Shown: positions 58,001 through 60,435, counted from the first letter of the stretch. The stretch: DNA of 64,000 nucleotides from Ashinkailepas kermadecensis (GCA_034440615.1 JAOTOM010004826.1:70001-134000), one strand, 5' to 3'. A program made the numbers and translations. The notes: generated from the letters alone by a model not told the origin.

Positions 58001-59832
58001 GCGAAGAGTAGCGACAGGTGAGACTCGAACCCACAACCTTTCGATTGTGAGACGAGCATCTTACCCCTAGACCACTCGTCTCCTCAAATATCTTTGGAAT
58101 GTAATACATTTGGTCCAGCGAAAGATACTGATGAAAGCTATGACTTTATATGTAAATATTTGCCGTTACGTGGCGTGTGTGAGCGCGTGACCACGAGCGC
58201 GTACACTCACTACTGTTCGGGCCAGCAGGTCGGCAGCCGTCTGGTGGCCGGTACACCAGAGCGTGATCAGCTGGCGGCTCAGCTGACCACGAGCGCGTAC
58301 ACTCACTACTGTTCGGGCCAGCAGGTCGGCAGCCGTCTGGTGGCCGGTACACCAGAGCGTGATCAGCTGGCGGCTCAGCTGACCACGAGCGCGTACACTC
58401 ACTACTGTTCGGGCCAGCAGGTCGGCAGCCGTCTGGTGGCCGGTACACCAGAGCGTGATCAGCTGGCGGCTCAGCTGACCACGAGCGCGTACACTCACTA
58501 CTGTTCGGGCCAGCAGGTCGGCAGCCGTCTGGTGGCCGGTACACCAGAGCGTGATCAGCTGGCGGCTCAGCTGACCACGAGCGCGTACACTCACTACTGT
58601 TCGGGCCAGCAGGTCGGCAGCCGTCTGGTGGCCGGTACACCAGAGCGTGATCAGCTGGCGGCTCAGCTGACCACGAGCGCGTACACTCACTACTGTTCGG
58701 GCCAGCAGGTCGGCAGCCGTCTGGTGGCCGGTACACCAGAGCGTGATCAGCTGGCGGCTCAGCTGACCACGAGCGCGTACACTCACTACTGTTCGGGCCA
58801 GCAGGTCGGCAGCCGTCTGGTGGCCGGTACACCAGAGCGTGATCAGCTGGCGGCTCAGCTGACCACGAGCGCGTACACTCACTACTGTTCGGGCCAGCAG
58901 GTCGGCAGCCGTCTGGTGGCCGGTACACCAGAGCGTGATCAGCTGGCGGCTCAGCTGACCACGAGCGCGTACACTCACTACTGTTCGGGCCAGCAGGTCG
59001 GCAGCCGTCTGGTGGCCGGTACACCAGAGCGTGATCAGCTGGCGGCTCAGCTGACCACGAGCGCGTACACTCACTACTGTTCGGGCCAGCAGGTCGGCAG
59101 CCGTCTGGTGGCCGGTACACCAGAGCGTGATCAGCTGGCGGCTCAGCTGACCACGAGCGCGTACACTCACTACTGTTCGGGCCAGCAGGTCGGCAGCCGT
59201 CTGGCGGCCGGTACACCAGAGCGTGATCAGCTGGCGGCTCAGCTGACCACGAGCGCGTACACTCACTACTGTTCGGGCCAGCAGGTCGGCAGCCGTCTGG
59301 TGGCCGGTACACCAGAGCGTGATCAGCTGGCGGCTCAGCTGACCACGAGCGCGTACACTCACTACTGTTCGGGCCAGCAGGTCGGCAGCCGTCTGGTGGC
59401 CGGTACACCAGAGCGTGATCAGCTGGCGGTTCAGCTGACCACGAGCGCGTACACTCACTACTGTTCGGGCCAGCAGGTCGGCAGCCGTCTGATCTGGTGA
59501 TCAGCTGCCGCAGCTGATCACCAGAGCGTGATCAGCTGGCGGCTCAGCTGACCACGAGCGCGTACACTCACTACTGTTCGGGCCAGCAGGTCGGCAGCCG
59601 TCTGGTGGCCGGTACACCAGAGCGTGATCAGCTGGCGGCTCAGCTGACCACGAGCGCGTACACTCACTACTGTTCGGGCCAGCAGGTCGGCAGCCGTCTG
59701 GTGGCCGGTACACCAGAGCGTGATCAGCTGGCGGCTCAGCTGACGGTGCGTCAGCAGACGACCATCAGCTGACTGCGTGAACAGTGCCGTGTGAAGGTGC
59801 CTCGGCAGCGCGCCCTCAGCCAGCGCCAGCGA
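432..59832 (-). CDS. DNAJC13: RME-8/DNAJC13 orthologue, 21 internal exons of a partial gene
   Basis: Join on the minus strand, 5' to 3': 59832-59668, 57437-57252, 47000-46818, 46604-46497, 45619-45510, 44811-44652, 41484-41339, 30876-30744, 29876-29674, 27983-27833, 24436-24302, 21235-21084, 18389-18188, 17859-17668, 16528-16393, 15650-15466, 14975-14784, 3468-3289, 1957-1790, 1466-1236, 609-432. I chose each boundary by GT/AG consensus plus continuity with the known protein family; every phase closes with no stop. Seen: J domain with [10 protein letters not shown], a GYF_2-like block ([18 protein letters not shown]), and IWN-type repeats LIWNYK, VIWNSE and IIWDN. Known of the family: RME-8 recruits Hsc70 to early endosomes, acts with sorting nexins and WASH in retromer recycling, and is about 2,240 residues in human. 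This window therefore holds roughly the middle half. The N-terminal lipid-binding region and the C-terminal end are outside. No break was found, so the gene is probably functional. Confidence 0.95.
1236..1466 (-). CDS. DNAJC13: RME-8 exon 20 of window, IWN-type repeat with IWD
   Basis: 231 nt, 77 codons, phase 0 to 0. Acceptor CCCCTGCTGCAG, donor GAG|GTGCGC. It encodes [18 protein letters not shown] (the IWN motif reads IWD here) and [19 protein letters not shown]. The donor region with the last exonic bases recurs once at 1132-1152. Confidence 0.95.
1790..1957 (-). CDS. DNAJC13: RME-8 exon 19 of window
   Basis: 168 nt, 56 codons, phase 0 to 0. Acceptor GCCCGCAG, wait-free homology start [20 protein letters not shown]; ends [19 protein letters not shown] before donor GAG|GTGGGC. 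Matches the family segment following the YDYTLEE block. Confidence 0.93.
2038..2196. repeat. 30-bp minisatellite, about 5 units
   Basis: Units built on the pattern GGACTGGGCACTGTGGGCGAT with ACCAGAGCA leaders, 30 bp apart and diverged. Being a multiple of three, it leaves open frames on both strands that are not genes. Confidence 0.8.
2215..2490. repeat. GC-rich minisatellite
   Basis: Four copies of a core starting GACCGGGCCGGGTGTGAGCC and ending TACAGGTGGTCGG, joined by variable runs of GGTGGTCAGGAT. The unit length varies (about 46-75 bp). Confidence 0.85.
2703..2890 (-). repeat. tRNA-derived SINE, diverged copy
   Basis: Minus strand: a tRNA-like head with A-box-like TAGCTCAGACGG and B box GGTTCGAATCC, then the SINE body (AGAGGTTGACGACGCTATAT) and a tail ending in GTCGTAAAATAATCCAA. 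This is the most diverged copy in the window. Confidence 0.75.
3289..3468 (-). CDS. DNAJC13: RME-8 exon 18 of window
   Basis: 180 nt, 60 codons, phase 0 to 0. Acceptor TCCCCTCAG|CGGCTGACC, donor CAG|GTCAGTC. It encodes [20 protein letters not shown] and [18 protein letters not shown]. Two further acceptor copies lie 80 and 157 bp upstream (3548, 3625). The preceding intron is the largest (11.3 kb). Confidence 0.94.
3420..3640 (-). repeat. 80-bp tandem triplication of the exon 18 acceptor
   Basis: Each copy contains CTCAG followed by CGRYTGACYC and about 14 codons of exon 18 start, then 40 bp of intron. Acceptors are at 3468 (used), 3548 and 3625. In the second copy the reading frame runs into a TGA soon after the duplicated part. 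Confidence 0.85.
3760..7633. repeat. 31/35-bp minisatellite, major block
   Basis: About 120 units. Two alternating types share CACGTCGTCATGGAGTATGC; one continues AGTCTGACACT, the other AGCGTGGCTGACACT. Units cluster in higher-order blocks, for example between about 5870 and 7200. On the minus strand most units contain GACGTGAGTGTC, which resembles a splice donor. The array resumes at 12487 after the LINE insertion. Confidence 0.95.
5531..5578 (-). mobile_element. LINE 3'-tail stub inside the minisatellite
   Basis: Reads on the minus strand GCCGATGCGCCCCTAAACTCC then AATAACTAACTG, the same tail as the stubs at 24.1, 30.3 and 56.0 kb. Target-site duplication cannot be told from the repeat background. 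Confidence 0.6.
8137..9075 (+). pseudogene. LINE ORF1: coiled coil plus SGNH-type esterase domain
   Basis: One frame of 313 codons, broken by TGA at 8527-8529 and TAG at 8962-8964, both explicable as single transitions from TGG. N-terminus [20 protein letters not shown] is a heptad coiled coil. After the first stop come [13 protein letters not shown] (GDS, nucleophile block), VQVGVNNIG and, past the second stop, [10 protein letters not shown] (the Asp-x-x-His block). This arrangement is known for CR1-clade ORF1 proteins, where the esterase may aid RNA or membrane association. No enzyme activity can be claimed for this copy. Confidence 0.85.
9084..12086 (+). pseudogene. LINE ORF2: AP endonuclease plus reverse transcriptase
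   Basis: One open frame interrupted by TAA (10956-10958) and TGA (11145-11147). The endonuclease shows [33 protein letters not shown] and [10 protein letters not shown], covering the Asn, Glu, Asp and Ser-Asp-His motifs. The reverse transcriptase shows [65 protein letters not shown] and catalytic FADDSKIF. The C-terminus has [13 protein letters not shown] and [12 protein letters not shown], typical of CR1/L2-like elements. The exact start is uncertain: a GTG at 9084 opens the frame and no early ATG is convincing. Confidence 0.92.
12118..12321 (+). repeat. Duplicated segment in the LINE 3' UTR
   Basis: TTGTAATTGTTGAGTGTGTT with ATGCAATAGCAAGTGA occurs at about 12119-12154 and again at 12284-12321 with one or two changes. 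Each is followed further on by TCTTATTAAG and a TTTATRAC run, so the 3' terminal region looks duplicated. Confidence 0.7.
12487..12925. repeat. 31/35-bp minisatellite, distal block
   Basis: Continuation of the 3760-7633 array after the LINE insertion, about 12 units with the same CACGTCGTCATGGAGTATGC core. Confidence 0.92.
13090..13560 (+). mobile_element. Non-LTR reverse-transcriptase C-terminal remnant
   Basis: Shifted frames read [52 protein letters not shown] and [15 protein letters not shown], the pattern of the region after the RT catalytic core. Same family as the fragment at 43300-43920. Multiple frameshifts, so a fossil. Confidence 0.7.
13662..13825 (-). repeat. tRNA-derived SINE with target-site duplication
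   Basis: Flanked by GAACATGTGGT on both sides (13651-13661 and 13826-13836). On the minus strand: tRNA-like head with CACAATCGAAAGATTGTGGG and B box GGTTCGAATCAC, body with CCGCGACCAATCGGCGTGAG, tail GTCGACGTGTCGTAAAACC and (AACC) repeats. Confidence 0.9.
14000..14283. other. Intron, GT-rich low-complexity sequence
   Basis: TGTGTGTTGTG and related TG-rich runs with no ORF or mobile element that I recognise. Confidence 0.6.
14290..14783 (-). repeat. Tandem array of the exon 17 end and its donor
   Basis: About 10 units, 45-60 bp apart. On the minus strand each resembles GACCTCTGCCGCATCCTCTA followed by CTACAAG and GTGAGGC, meaning the codons for DLCRILYYK plus the donor, then 25-30 bp of intron. 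Several units keep an exact AAG|GTGAGG. The unit next to 14784 is the functional exon end. Confidence 0.9.
14784..14975 (-). CDS. DNAJC13: RME-8 exon 17 of window
   Basis: 192 nt, 64 codons, phase 0 to 0. Acceptor GCGCTACAG, donor AAG|GTGAGGC. It encodes [36 protein letters not shown] and DLCRILYYK. The last 20-25 exonic bases and the donor are the unit of the downstream array at 14290-14783. Confidence 0.95.
15466..15650 (-). CDS. DNAJC13: RME-8 exon 16 of window
   Basis: 185 nt, phase 1 to 0. Acceptor CGTCGCGCAG, donor GAG|GTATGC. It encodes [20 protein letters not shown] and [18 protein letters not shown], a strongly conserved block after the J domain. Confidence 0.96.
16393..16528 (-). 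CDS. DNAJC13: RME-8 exon 15 of window, end of J domain
   Basis: 136 nt, phase 0 to 1. Acceptor GAATTCCAG, donor GATG|GTGGGT. It encodes [15 protein letters not shown] (last J-domain helix) then [21 protein letters not shown] phase-2 donor (GTGTGT) also exists 3 nt from a frame that would not join exon 16, so the phase-1 donor was chosen. Confidence 0.95.
17668..17859 (-). CDS. DNAJC13: RME-8 exon 14 of window, J domain with HPD
   Basis: 192 nt, 64 codons, phase 0 to 0. Acceptor CACTAAG, donor AGG|GTAAGTA. It encodes [17 protein letters not shown], then [20 protein letters not shown]. The HPD tripeptide that stimulates Hsc70 ATPase in J proteins is intact. The remaining J-domain helices are in exon 15. 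Confidence 0.97.
18188..18389 (-). CDS. DNAJC13: RME-8 exon 13 of window
   Basis: 202 nt, phase 2 to 0. Acceptor GTTGACAG|GAAGATGATG, donor CCG|GTGAGTG. It encodes [20 protein letters not shown] and ends FPDWPIHEP, the segment before the J domain. The acceptor and first about 18 exonic bases recur in a 31-bp array upstream (18390-18530). Confidence 0.95.
18371..18530 (-). repeat. 31-bp array containing the exon 13 acceptor
   Basis: Five units of 31-34 bp. On the minus strand they read roughly GACTGCGTTGACAG followed by GAAGATGATGATTGGTCG, meaning acceptor plus first exonic bases. The used acceptor is at 18389; three upstream copies still have GACAG followed by GAA. Confidence 0.9.
18885..18972. 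repeat. 30-bp tandem repeat, 3 units
   Basis: Units of GCGCCGACCCAGTGCTGATG plus GCGACCCAGA. Confidence 0.85.
19970..20935 (-). other. Unrecognised ORF-like segments inside an intron
   Basis: Minus-strand frames give protein-like stretches such as [20 protein letters not shown] ending near 20810 at a [26 protein letters not shown] near 20600, and [20 protein letters not shown] near 20100. They lie in different frames with stops between. A decayed nested gene or retrocopy is possible. I recognise no family. The remaining intron (18.97-19.97 kb) shows no feature. Confidence 0.3.
21084..21235 (-). CDS. DNAJC13: RME-8 exon 12 of window, IWN repeat
   Basis: 152 nt, phase 0 to 2. Acceptor TGCCCTGTGGCAG|AGCGGAAG, donor ATGAG|GTGAGC. 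It encodes [19 protein letters not shown] and [15 protein letters not shown], an intact IWN motif. The segment is one residue shorter than human near the acceptor. Confidence 0.92.
21650..22735. repeat. 52-bp minisatellite, about 20 units
   Basis: Unit AGCATAGTCCGTACCCTGTG plus GAGCACGACCATGGGCACCT and ACACCGCGCCCC, very homogeneous (mainly CCATGGG/CCCTGGG variation), becoming degenerate from about 22690 to 22860. Confidence 0.95.
22880..23155. repeat. 31-bp minisatellite, about 9 units
   Basis: Unit TGACATAACTCGGGCCACTT plus ACACCGCGCCC. It shares ACACCGCGCCC with the preceding 52-bp array, so one probably evolved from the other. Confidence 0.93.
23220..23805. repeat. 77-bp minisatellite, about 7.5 units
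   Basis: Unit CTGCTGAGGGGATAGCAGGC, CGTCGGTGGAGGCACACACC, AGACTATTGTAACCCTGCCC and CGTGACAGGGCAGATGA. The first unit is the most diverged. Confidence 0.95.
24095..24154 (-). mobile_element. LINE 3'-tail stub with target-site duplication
   Basis: 60-bp insertion; on the minus strand ATGGGCGCTG, then GTTGATGCGCCCCTAAACCC and CAATAACAAC. Flanked by AGCGTCGT at 24087-24094 and 24155-24162. Confidence 0.7.
24302..24436 (-). CDS. DNAJC13: RME-8 exon 11 of window
   Basis: 135 nt, 45 codons, phase 0 to 0. Acceptor ATGTGGACAG|GACAACCCG, donor GAG|GTATGTG. It encodes [20 protein letters not shown] and [11 protein letters not shown]. The acceptor is the last unit of a 41-bp tandem array; other units carry the same CAG|GACA core. 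Confidence 0.94.
24437..24905 (-). repeat. 41-bp array abutting the exon 11 acceptor
   Basis: About 11 units, plus-strand form GGTGTCCTGTCCTGCCCACA then TAGCACGACACAGCCAGGTC. On the minus strand each unit has GTGCTATGTGGGCAG|GACA, like the true acceptor GTGCTATGTGGACAG|GACA at 24436. Unit length is irregular after 24650. Confidence 0.93.
24910..26220. other. Intron without recognisable features
   Basis: Mixed sequence with GC-rich part (24960-25500) then AT-rich part. Short open frames only, no homology recognised. Confidence 0.6.
26222..26525. repeat. Second block of the 41-bp array
   Basis: Seven to eight units of the same CCTGCCCACACAGCACGACA / CAGCCAGGTCAGGTG repeat, about 1.3 kb from the first block and in the same orientation. 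Confidence 0.93.
26530..27700. other. Intron without recognisable features
   Basis: AT-rich, no repeat or coding match that I can name. Confidence 0.6.
27833..27983 (-). CDS. DNAJC13: RME-8 exon 10 of window
   Basis: 151 nt, phase 2 to 0. Acceptor GCTCTCAG, donor CGG|GTACGT. It encodes [20 protein letters not shown] and [17 protein letters not shown], a highly conserved helical segment. Confidence 0.95.
28206..29010. repeat. 54-bp minisatellite, block 1
   Basis: About 15 units of GGTGATGCACAGACACGTCA, GCAGCGGTCACGGGGACAGC and GGGCACACTGTTGT. The 54-bp length keeps frames open on both strands. Some units lack 6 or more bases. Confidence 0.95.
29011..29165 (-). repeat. SINE mosaic with minisatellite sequence
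   Basis: Starts as a SINE tail (GGTTGGTTGGTTATTGGTTT, CACGTCGACCGTTGAGTCAC) but then alternates SINE words (GACGCCGATTGGTC, GTTCGAACCCA) with minisatellite words (GTCGGGCACACTT, AATAGCGGGCACA). This looks like gene conversion or a consensus error. Confidence 0.65.
29166..29415. repeat. 54-bp minisatellite, block 2
   Basis: Five units of the same 54-bp repeat, resuming after the SINE mosaic. Confidence 0.95.
29674..29876 (-). CDS. DNAJC13: RME-8 exon 9 of window, end of GYF_2-like domain
   Basis: 203 nt, phase 0 to 2. Acceptor CGCAG, donor CCCG|GTGAGACG. It encodes [20 protein letters not shown] then [15 protein letters not shown] and MCGYYPA. Very close to animal DNAJC13 proteins. Confidence 0.95.
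29895..30245. repeat. Two intermixed duplications upstream of exon 9
   Basis: A segment GCTGAATGGTCGTGACGGAC through GGGGGTGGGCG occurs twice (about 29900 and 29993). Then four units near CACCAGACTGGCATGGGGCC plus GCTGTCTGAGTGGCCGG. Confidence 0.8.
30292..30326 (-). mobile_element. 35-bp LINE 3'-tail stub with target-site duplication
   Basis: The insertion is only GGTCGAAGCGCCCTAAAGCC plus CAAATAACTAACTAA on the minus strand. Flanks are AACATGGAGAGAGG (30278-30291) and AACATGGCGAGAGG (30327-30340), a 14-bp duplication with one mismatch. Confidence 0.75.
30744..30876 (-). CDS. DNAJC13: RME-8 exon 8 of window, start of GYF_2-like domain
   Basis: 133 nt, phase 2 to 0. Acceptor TTCACAG, donor GAG|GTCAGTG. 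It encodes [19 protein letters not shown] and GPYSFKE. The WYF and GPYSF residues are characteristic of GYF_2 domains, whose second half is in exon 9. Confidence 0.93.
31303..31349 (-). repeat. 5'-truncated SINE tail
   Basis: GTTGGTTATTGGTTTTTACG and CACGTCGACCGTTTCACG, the SINE 3' tail only, followed by unrelated sequence and an (AT)n run at 31363-31392. Confidence 0.75.
31531..31696 (-). repeat. tRNA-derived SINE, full copy
   Basis: Minus strand: GGACGAGTGGTCTAGGGGTA (A-box region), GTTGTGGGTTCGAGTCTCAC (B box), body and tail as in the other copies. No clear target duplication. Confidence 0.9.
31745..31902 (-). repeat. tRNA-derived SINE with target-site duplication
   Basis: Flanked by CCGCAGGTTCG at 31734-31744 and 31903-31913. 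The head is slightly diverged (GGGACGAATAGTCTAGGGGT). Confidence 0.9.
32925..33022. repeat. 30-bp tandem repeat, about 3 units
   Basis: Units of CTGCTGCTCTGGCTGACCTG plus ATCTGAG. Confidence 0.8.
33240..33345. repeat. Degenerate GTCGCGTAGCAG repeats
   Basis: Short words GTCGCGTAGCAG and GCAGTATTGTCGCG recur irregularly. No gene seen from here to 33.7 kb. Confidence 0.55.
33700..38230. other. Long AT-rich intron stretch
   Basis: Contains a poly(G) run (34083-34099), an (AT)n microsatellite (34702-34757) and ACCTACCTA-rich sequence (37040-37115). No coding or transposon homology recognised. Confidence 0.6.
38235..39415. repeat. Degenerate long repeat with CCTAA motifs
   Basis: Three similar blocks begin near 38237, 38693 and 39285, each with ATGTTTATGAATGTG-like then GCAAATGCTTACTTTTCAG-like and AGCAAAATAACACCC-like words. 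Between them are CCTAACCTAACC runs (38586, 38849, 38940, 39040), resembling the arthropod TTAGG telomere unit. Confidence 0.6.
39905..40772. repeat. 16-bp minisatellite, first orientation
   Basis: About 50 units of GTACGTAAGCGCAAAT with TATGCGCAAAAG variants. Frames stay open on the minus strand, giving artificial repetitive ORFs. Confidence 0.95.
40773..41030. repeat. 16-bp minisatellite, inverted orientation
   Basis: From about 40775 the unit appears as its complement (ATTTGCGCATACGTAC), so the array turns around at GTACGTACATTTGCGC and could form a hairpin with arms of about 255 bp. Confidence 0.93.
41128..41345 (-). repeat. Array of exon 7 donor copies, about 19 bp
   Basis: On the minus strand units read CCAGGTCAGTCACCACYCA or CCAGGTTAGTCACCACTCA, about 10 copies with some partial. 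Each preserves a near-consensus donor CAG|GTNAGT like the exon 7 donor at 41338. Confidence 0.9.
41339..41484 (-). CDS. DNAJC13: RME-8 exon 7 of window
   Basis: 146 nt, phase 0 to 2. Acceptor TTGGCCAG, donor ACCAG|GTCAGTCACC. It encodes [13 protein letters not shown] and VTLAHLHTT. The donor is the first of a run of near-identical CAG|GTNAGTCACC repeats to about 41130, so several donors compete; the first was chosen by homology and frame. Confidence 0.93.
41617..42882. repeat. 28-bp minisatellite, about 45 units
   Basis: Unit TGTGTCGGTGTATTGCAGCT plus ACAGCCTC, extremely homogeneous. No plus-frame stop occurs, so all three plus frames are open for over 350 codons; this is a repeat artefact, not a gene. 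Confidence 0.97.
43300..43920 (-). mobile_element. Non-LTR reverse-transcriptase C-terminal remnant
   Basis: Two overlapping frames: [40 protein letters not shown] and [10 protein letters not shown], then [20 protein letters not shown] and [20 protein letters not shown]. Same family as 13090-13560. One frameshift near 43550. Confidence 0.8.
43925..44645. other. Intron without recognisable features
   Basis: No repeat family or coding match seen. Confidence 0.6.
44652..44811 (-). CDS. DNAJC13: RME-8 exon 6 of window
   Basis: 160 nt, phase 2 to 0. Acceptor GGCCGGCAG, donor CGG|GTGCGT. It encodes [20 protein letters not shown] and ends [10 protein letters not shown], an armadillo-type helical segment. 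Confidence 0.94.
45510..45619 (-). CDS. DNAJC13: RME-8 exon 5 of window
   Basis: 110 nt, phase 0 to 2; donor AATTC|GTGAGT. It encodes [20 protein letters not shown]. The acceptor (CGCGCAG|GTACC) lies at the edge of a 44-bp tandem array extending to about 45900. The first array unit contains the acceptor itself; in the other units the CAG is altered. Confidence 0.93.
45616..45905 (-). repeat. 44-bp array abutting the exon 5 acceptor
   Basis: About 6.5 units, plus-strand GGTACCCAGTGAGTGGGACA, ACCCACGCTCTGAATATTGC and CATG. The first unit carries the real acceptor (CGCAG|GTACC on minus); the others read CACTGGGTACC and have lost the AG. Confidence 0.9.
46075..46495. repeat. Degenerate short repeats near the exon 4 donor
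   Basis: Words such as CTGACC, CTGACACCGAC and ACCTGACCAATACGGCACTG recur irregularly up to the donor of exon 4. Too diverged to define a unit. Confidence 0.5.
46497..46604 (-). CDS. DNAJC13: RME-8 exon 4 of window
   Basis: 108 nt, 36 codons, phase 0 to 0. Acceptor GGTCAG, donor GAG|GTCAGT. It encodes [16 protein letters not shown] and ends SWNHAEFE, completing the IWN repeat begun in exon 3. It is only 213 bp from exon 3. Confidence 0.93.
46818..47000 (-). CDS. DNAJC13: RME-8 exon 3 of window
   Basis: 183 nt, 61 codons, phase 0 to 0. Acceptor CTGCTTGCAG, donor AAG|GTCAGG. It starts [12 protein letters not shown] and ends HLIWNYK, the first IWN-type repeat, which continues into exon 4. The intron before it (47001-57251) is 10.25 kb and contains the DNA transposon, several LINE remnants and the USP pseudogene. 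Confidence 0.94.
47690..47840. repeat. 50-bp tandem repeat, 3 units
   Basis: GTAACTCTCTCAGGCAACAT plus ACACGTAACGATAACTAGGA and AGTGCATCAC, nearly identical. Confidence 0.95.
48118..48790 (+). repeat. Left terminal inverted repeat
   Basis: Pairs with 51340-52005 throughout. Shared blocks include GGTCAACGGTCAAGG/CCTTGGCCGTTGACC at the outer end and CTAACTCGTGAGGTCAAGGG at the inner end. Divergence is visible, about one base in five to eight, so the element is old. Confidence 0.8.
48930..50335 (+). pseudogene. Transposase-like protein, family not assigned, broken
   Basis: Open pieces: 48930-49211 (one frame), 49123-50010 (next frame, stops at 49606 and 49741), and 50003-50335 (third frame). 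Motifs seen: [65 protein letters not shown] near 49990, [20 protein letters not shown] and [23 protein letters not shown] and the later acidic region could be an RNase H-fold catalytic set. Similar uncharacterised proteins are, from memory, common in invertebrate genomes. The family name is left open. There are at least two stops and two to three frameshifts. Confidence 0.65.
50930..51335 (-). repeat. Extra copy of the right terminus
   Basis: Parallel to 51600-52005: CGCATTGTGAYTRTCCCGA-like start, ACTCCTTAACCGTTG, ending CTTGTCGATTTGTCGTGGAA. It directly precedes the inner edge of the right inverted repeat. Confidence 0.75.
51340..52005 (-). repeat. Right terminal inverted repeat
   Basis: Complement of 48118-48790. 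It begins at the inner edge with CCACAACTCGGAGACATTTC and ends TTGTCGATTTGTCGTGGAAT. Confidence 0.8.
52403..52800 (-). mobile_element. 3' end of a CR1-like LINE with (TGTC)n tail
   Basis: Minus strand: [20 protein letters not shown] then [20 protein letters not shown] and [13 protein letters not shown], the C-terminal end of a LINE ORF2, closed by a stop at about 52566. The 3' UTR ends AATAAAAAGTATGTCTGTCT with TGTC repeats (52410-52425 on plus). The 5' part is missing. Confidence 0.85.
52905..53800. repeat. 38-bp minisatellite, about 23 units
   Basis: Unit GGACCAACACAGACTGCAAA plus CGTTACAGAACAGATACA, with GTTACAG/GGTACAG and AAACG/CACACG variants. The open frames over it on both strands are repeat artefacts. 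Confidence 0.96.
54128..54306. repeat. Foldback (MITE-like) element
   Basis: Two arms: 54165-54211 (GATTCAGAAGTTTGATCACG, ATATTTCGGGTGCAACCCATG) and 54223-54270, its near-perfect complement, around an 11-bp loop. Weaker pairing extends outward to about 80 bp per arm. No internal coding. Confidence 0.8.
54828..55113. repeat. Compound CA / CATA / CACACG microsatellite
   Basis: (CA)n with GATACA interruptions, then (CATA)n at 54940-55015, (CA)n, and (CACACG)n at 55052-55110. Confidence 0.98.
55209..55500 (-). pseudogene. Ubiquitin-specific protease C-terminal fragment, retrocopy-like
   Basis: Reads [20 protein letters not shown] and LYGVVNHS, then after a frameshift [12 protein letters not shown], a TAG stop at about 55323, and [20 protein letters not shown] plus [15 protein letters not shown] with stop 55209-55211. 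GHYTAHC holds the catalytic His of USP (C19) peptidases and the ending resembles the USP2/USP8/USP21 group. No intron is seen in this stretch. It has one frameshift and one stop, so it is dead. Lack of a polyA tail leaves the retrocopy idea unproven. Confidence 0.8.
55640..56960 (-). mobile_element. Decayed CR1-like LINE reverse-transcriptase remnant
   Basis: Minus strand, in order: [12 protein letters not shown] (about 56860), [20 protein letters not shown] (about 56720), KAFGRVPHA (about 56570), [20 protein letters not shown] and [10 protein letters not shown] (about 56430-56330), then [20 protein letters not shown] (about 55840). Stops and frameshifts throughout. A 59-bp LINE tail stub is inserted at 56018-56076. 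Confidence 0.8.
56018..56076 (-). mobile_element. 59-bp LINE 3'-tail stub with 12-bp target-site duplication
   Basis: Minus strand ATGGGCGCTAAATGACC, GAGTCGATGCGCCCTGAAAC and TGAAATAACGAAC. Flanked by CCTCCGCTATTG at 56006-56017 and 56077-56088, exact copies. It is inserted into an older LINE remnant. Confidence 0.85.
57252..57437 (-). CDS. DNAJC13: RME-8 exon 2 of window
   Basis: 186 nt, 62 codons, phase 0 to 0. It begins [10 protein letters not shown] and ends KFMEKQVE before donor GTGGGG. The polypyrimidine tract upstream of the CAG acceptor is weak, so the 5' edge rests mainly on homology and frame. Confidence 0.9.
57926..58082 (-). repeat. tRNA-derived SINE with target-site duplication
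   Basis: Best-preserved copy. Flanks CTCAAGTATCTTTGG (57911-57925) and CTCAAATATCTTTGG (58083-58097). Minus strand head GACGAGTGGTCTAGGGGTAA, anticodon-arm region CTCACAATCG, B box GGTTCGAGTCTC, body, tail GTCGACGTGTCGTAAAACCA and ATAACCAACC. Confidence 0.93.
58181..59763 (-). repeat. 96-bp array of exon 1 end plus donor, 16 donor copies
   Basis: Minus-strand unit: CAGCTGAGCCGCCAGCTGAT through GCCCGAACAGTA (72 exonic nt), GTGAGTG and about 17 intronic nt. Donor copies (GTGAGTG first base): 59667 (used), 59571, then 59458 down to 58210 every 96 bp. Copies are almost identical. An interruption near 59490-59525 changes the frame and puts an in-frame TGA after the second copy. The long ORFs over the array on both strands are artefacts of its 96-bp period. 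Confidence 0.96.
59668..59832 (-). CDS. DNAJC13: RME-8 exon 1 of window
   Basis: 165 nt, 55 codons, taken as phase 0 at both ends. Acceptor TTTTTGACAG before TCGCTGGCG; donor ACAGTA|GTGAGTG. The translation includes [13 protein letters not shown] and [13 protein letters not shown], matching the family segment just before the PPGLLA motif. Its last 72 nt plus 24 nt of intron form the 96-bp unit amplified downstream at 58181-59763. I chose the first donor (59667) because it is the only one with the unique upstream exon sequence attached. Confidence 0.88.
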
Positions 59833-60435
59833 CTGTCAAAAACAGAGTAGAACTGTGGGGTAGGCACGGTTGGAGGTATATTTTGGAATCGTGGATTTGG
59901 AGTACATTTTTGGGATGTGGAATCCAAAGGACTTTTTTTCTGACACGGGTTTTGTTTTTGTGCTTCTCGGCATCGGGCACCTGTTTTACTCGTATCGGGG
60001 AATAATTCGATCGGGCATACAGGTAGAGCAAAACAAATTCAACACGGACAATGTAGTCCTAATTTCCTTCCATTACTACACTATGTACTTACTACTGGAG
60101 TGAAACACTCGGGTTTGTTAAGGCTGAGGTTCGGACGTCATTATCAAGAACAGAACCGGTTGCTCCTTTGCATTGTCAAGGAACAGTATTCGGCTTGTCA
60201 GCGAGGAAAAGGAGAGAACAACATTTTCTCTAACAGGACACTGTTTTGCATGGCAAAACAACCAGGGCCAAGCGGTTTTCTAATCCTGGAGAGAAGGAAG
60301 ATTTGTTTCTACAACCAGCGCCAACAACTGCGGAGACAAGAGCAGGGCTGGAGAGGTAGGGCACACATGCCTCCTCACCCAACCCAGCGACTGTAGAGAA
60401 CATGGCATGACTGGGAAAACATCACAGGCATGGGA
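59833..60435. other. Intron upstream of exon 1, no recognised feature
   Basis: No exon of the preceding family segment is visible here, and no mobile element is recognised. Confidence 0.6.

Noticed and set aside
58094..59500. 468-codon plus ORF and 420/430-codon minus ORFs
   Set aside because: The 96-bp period keeps frames open. The minus-strand content is duplicated exon end plus intron, not a separate gene.
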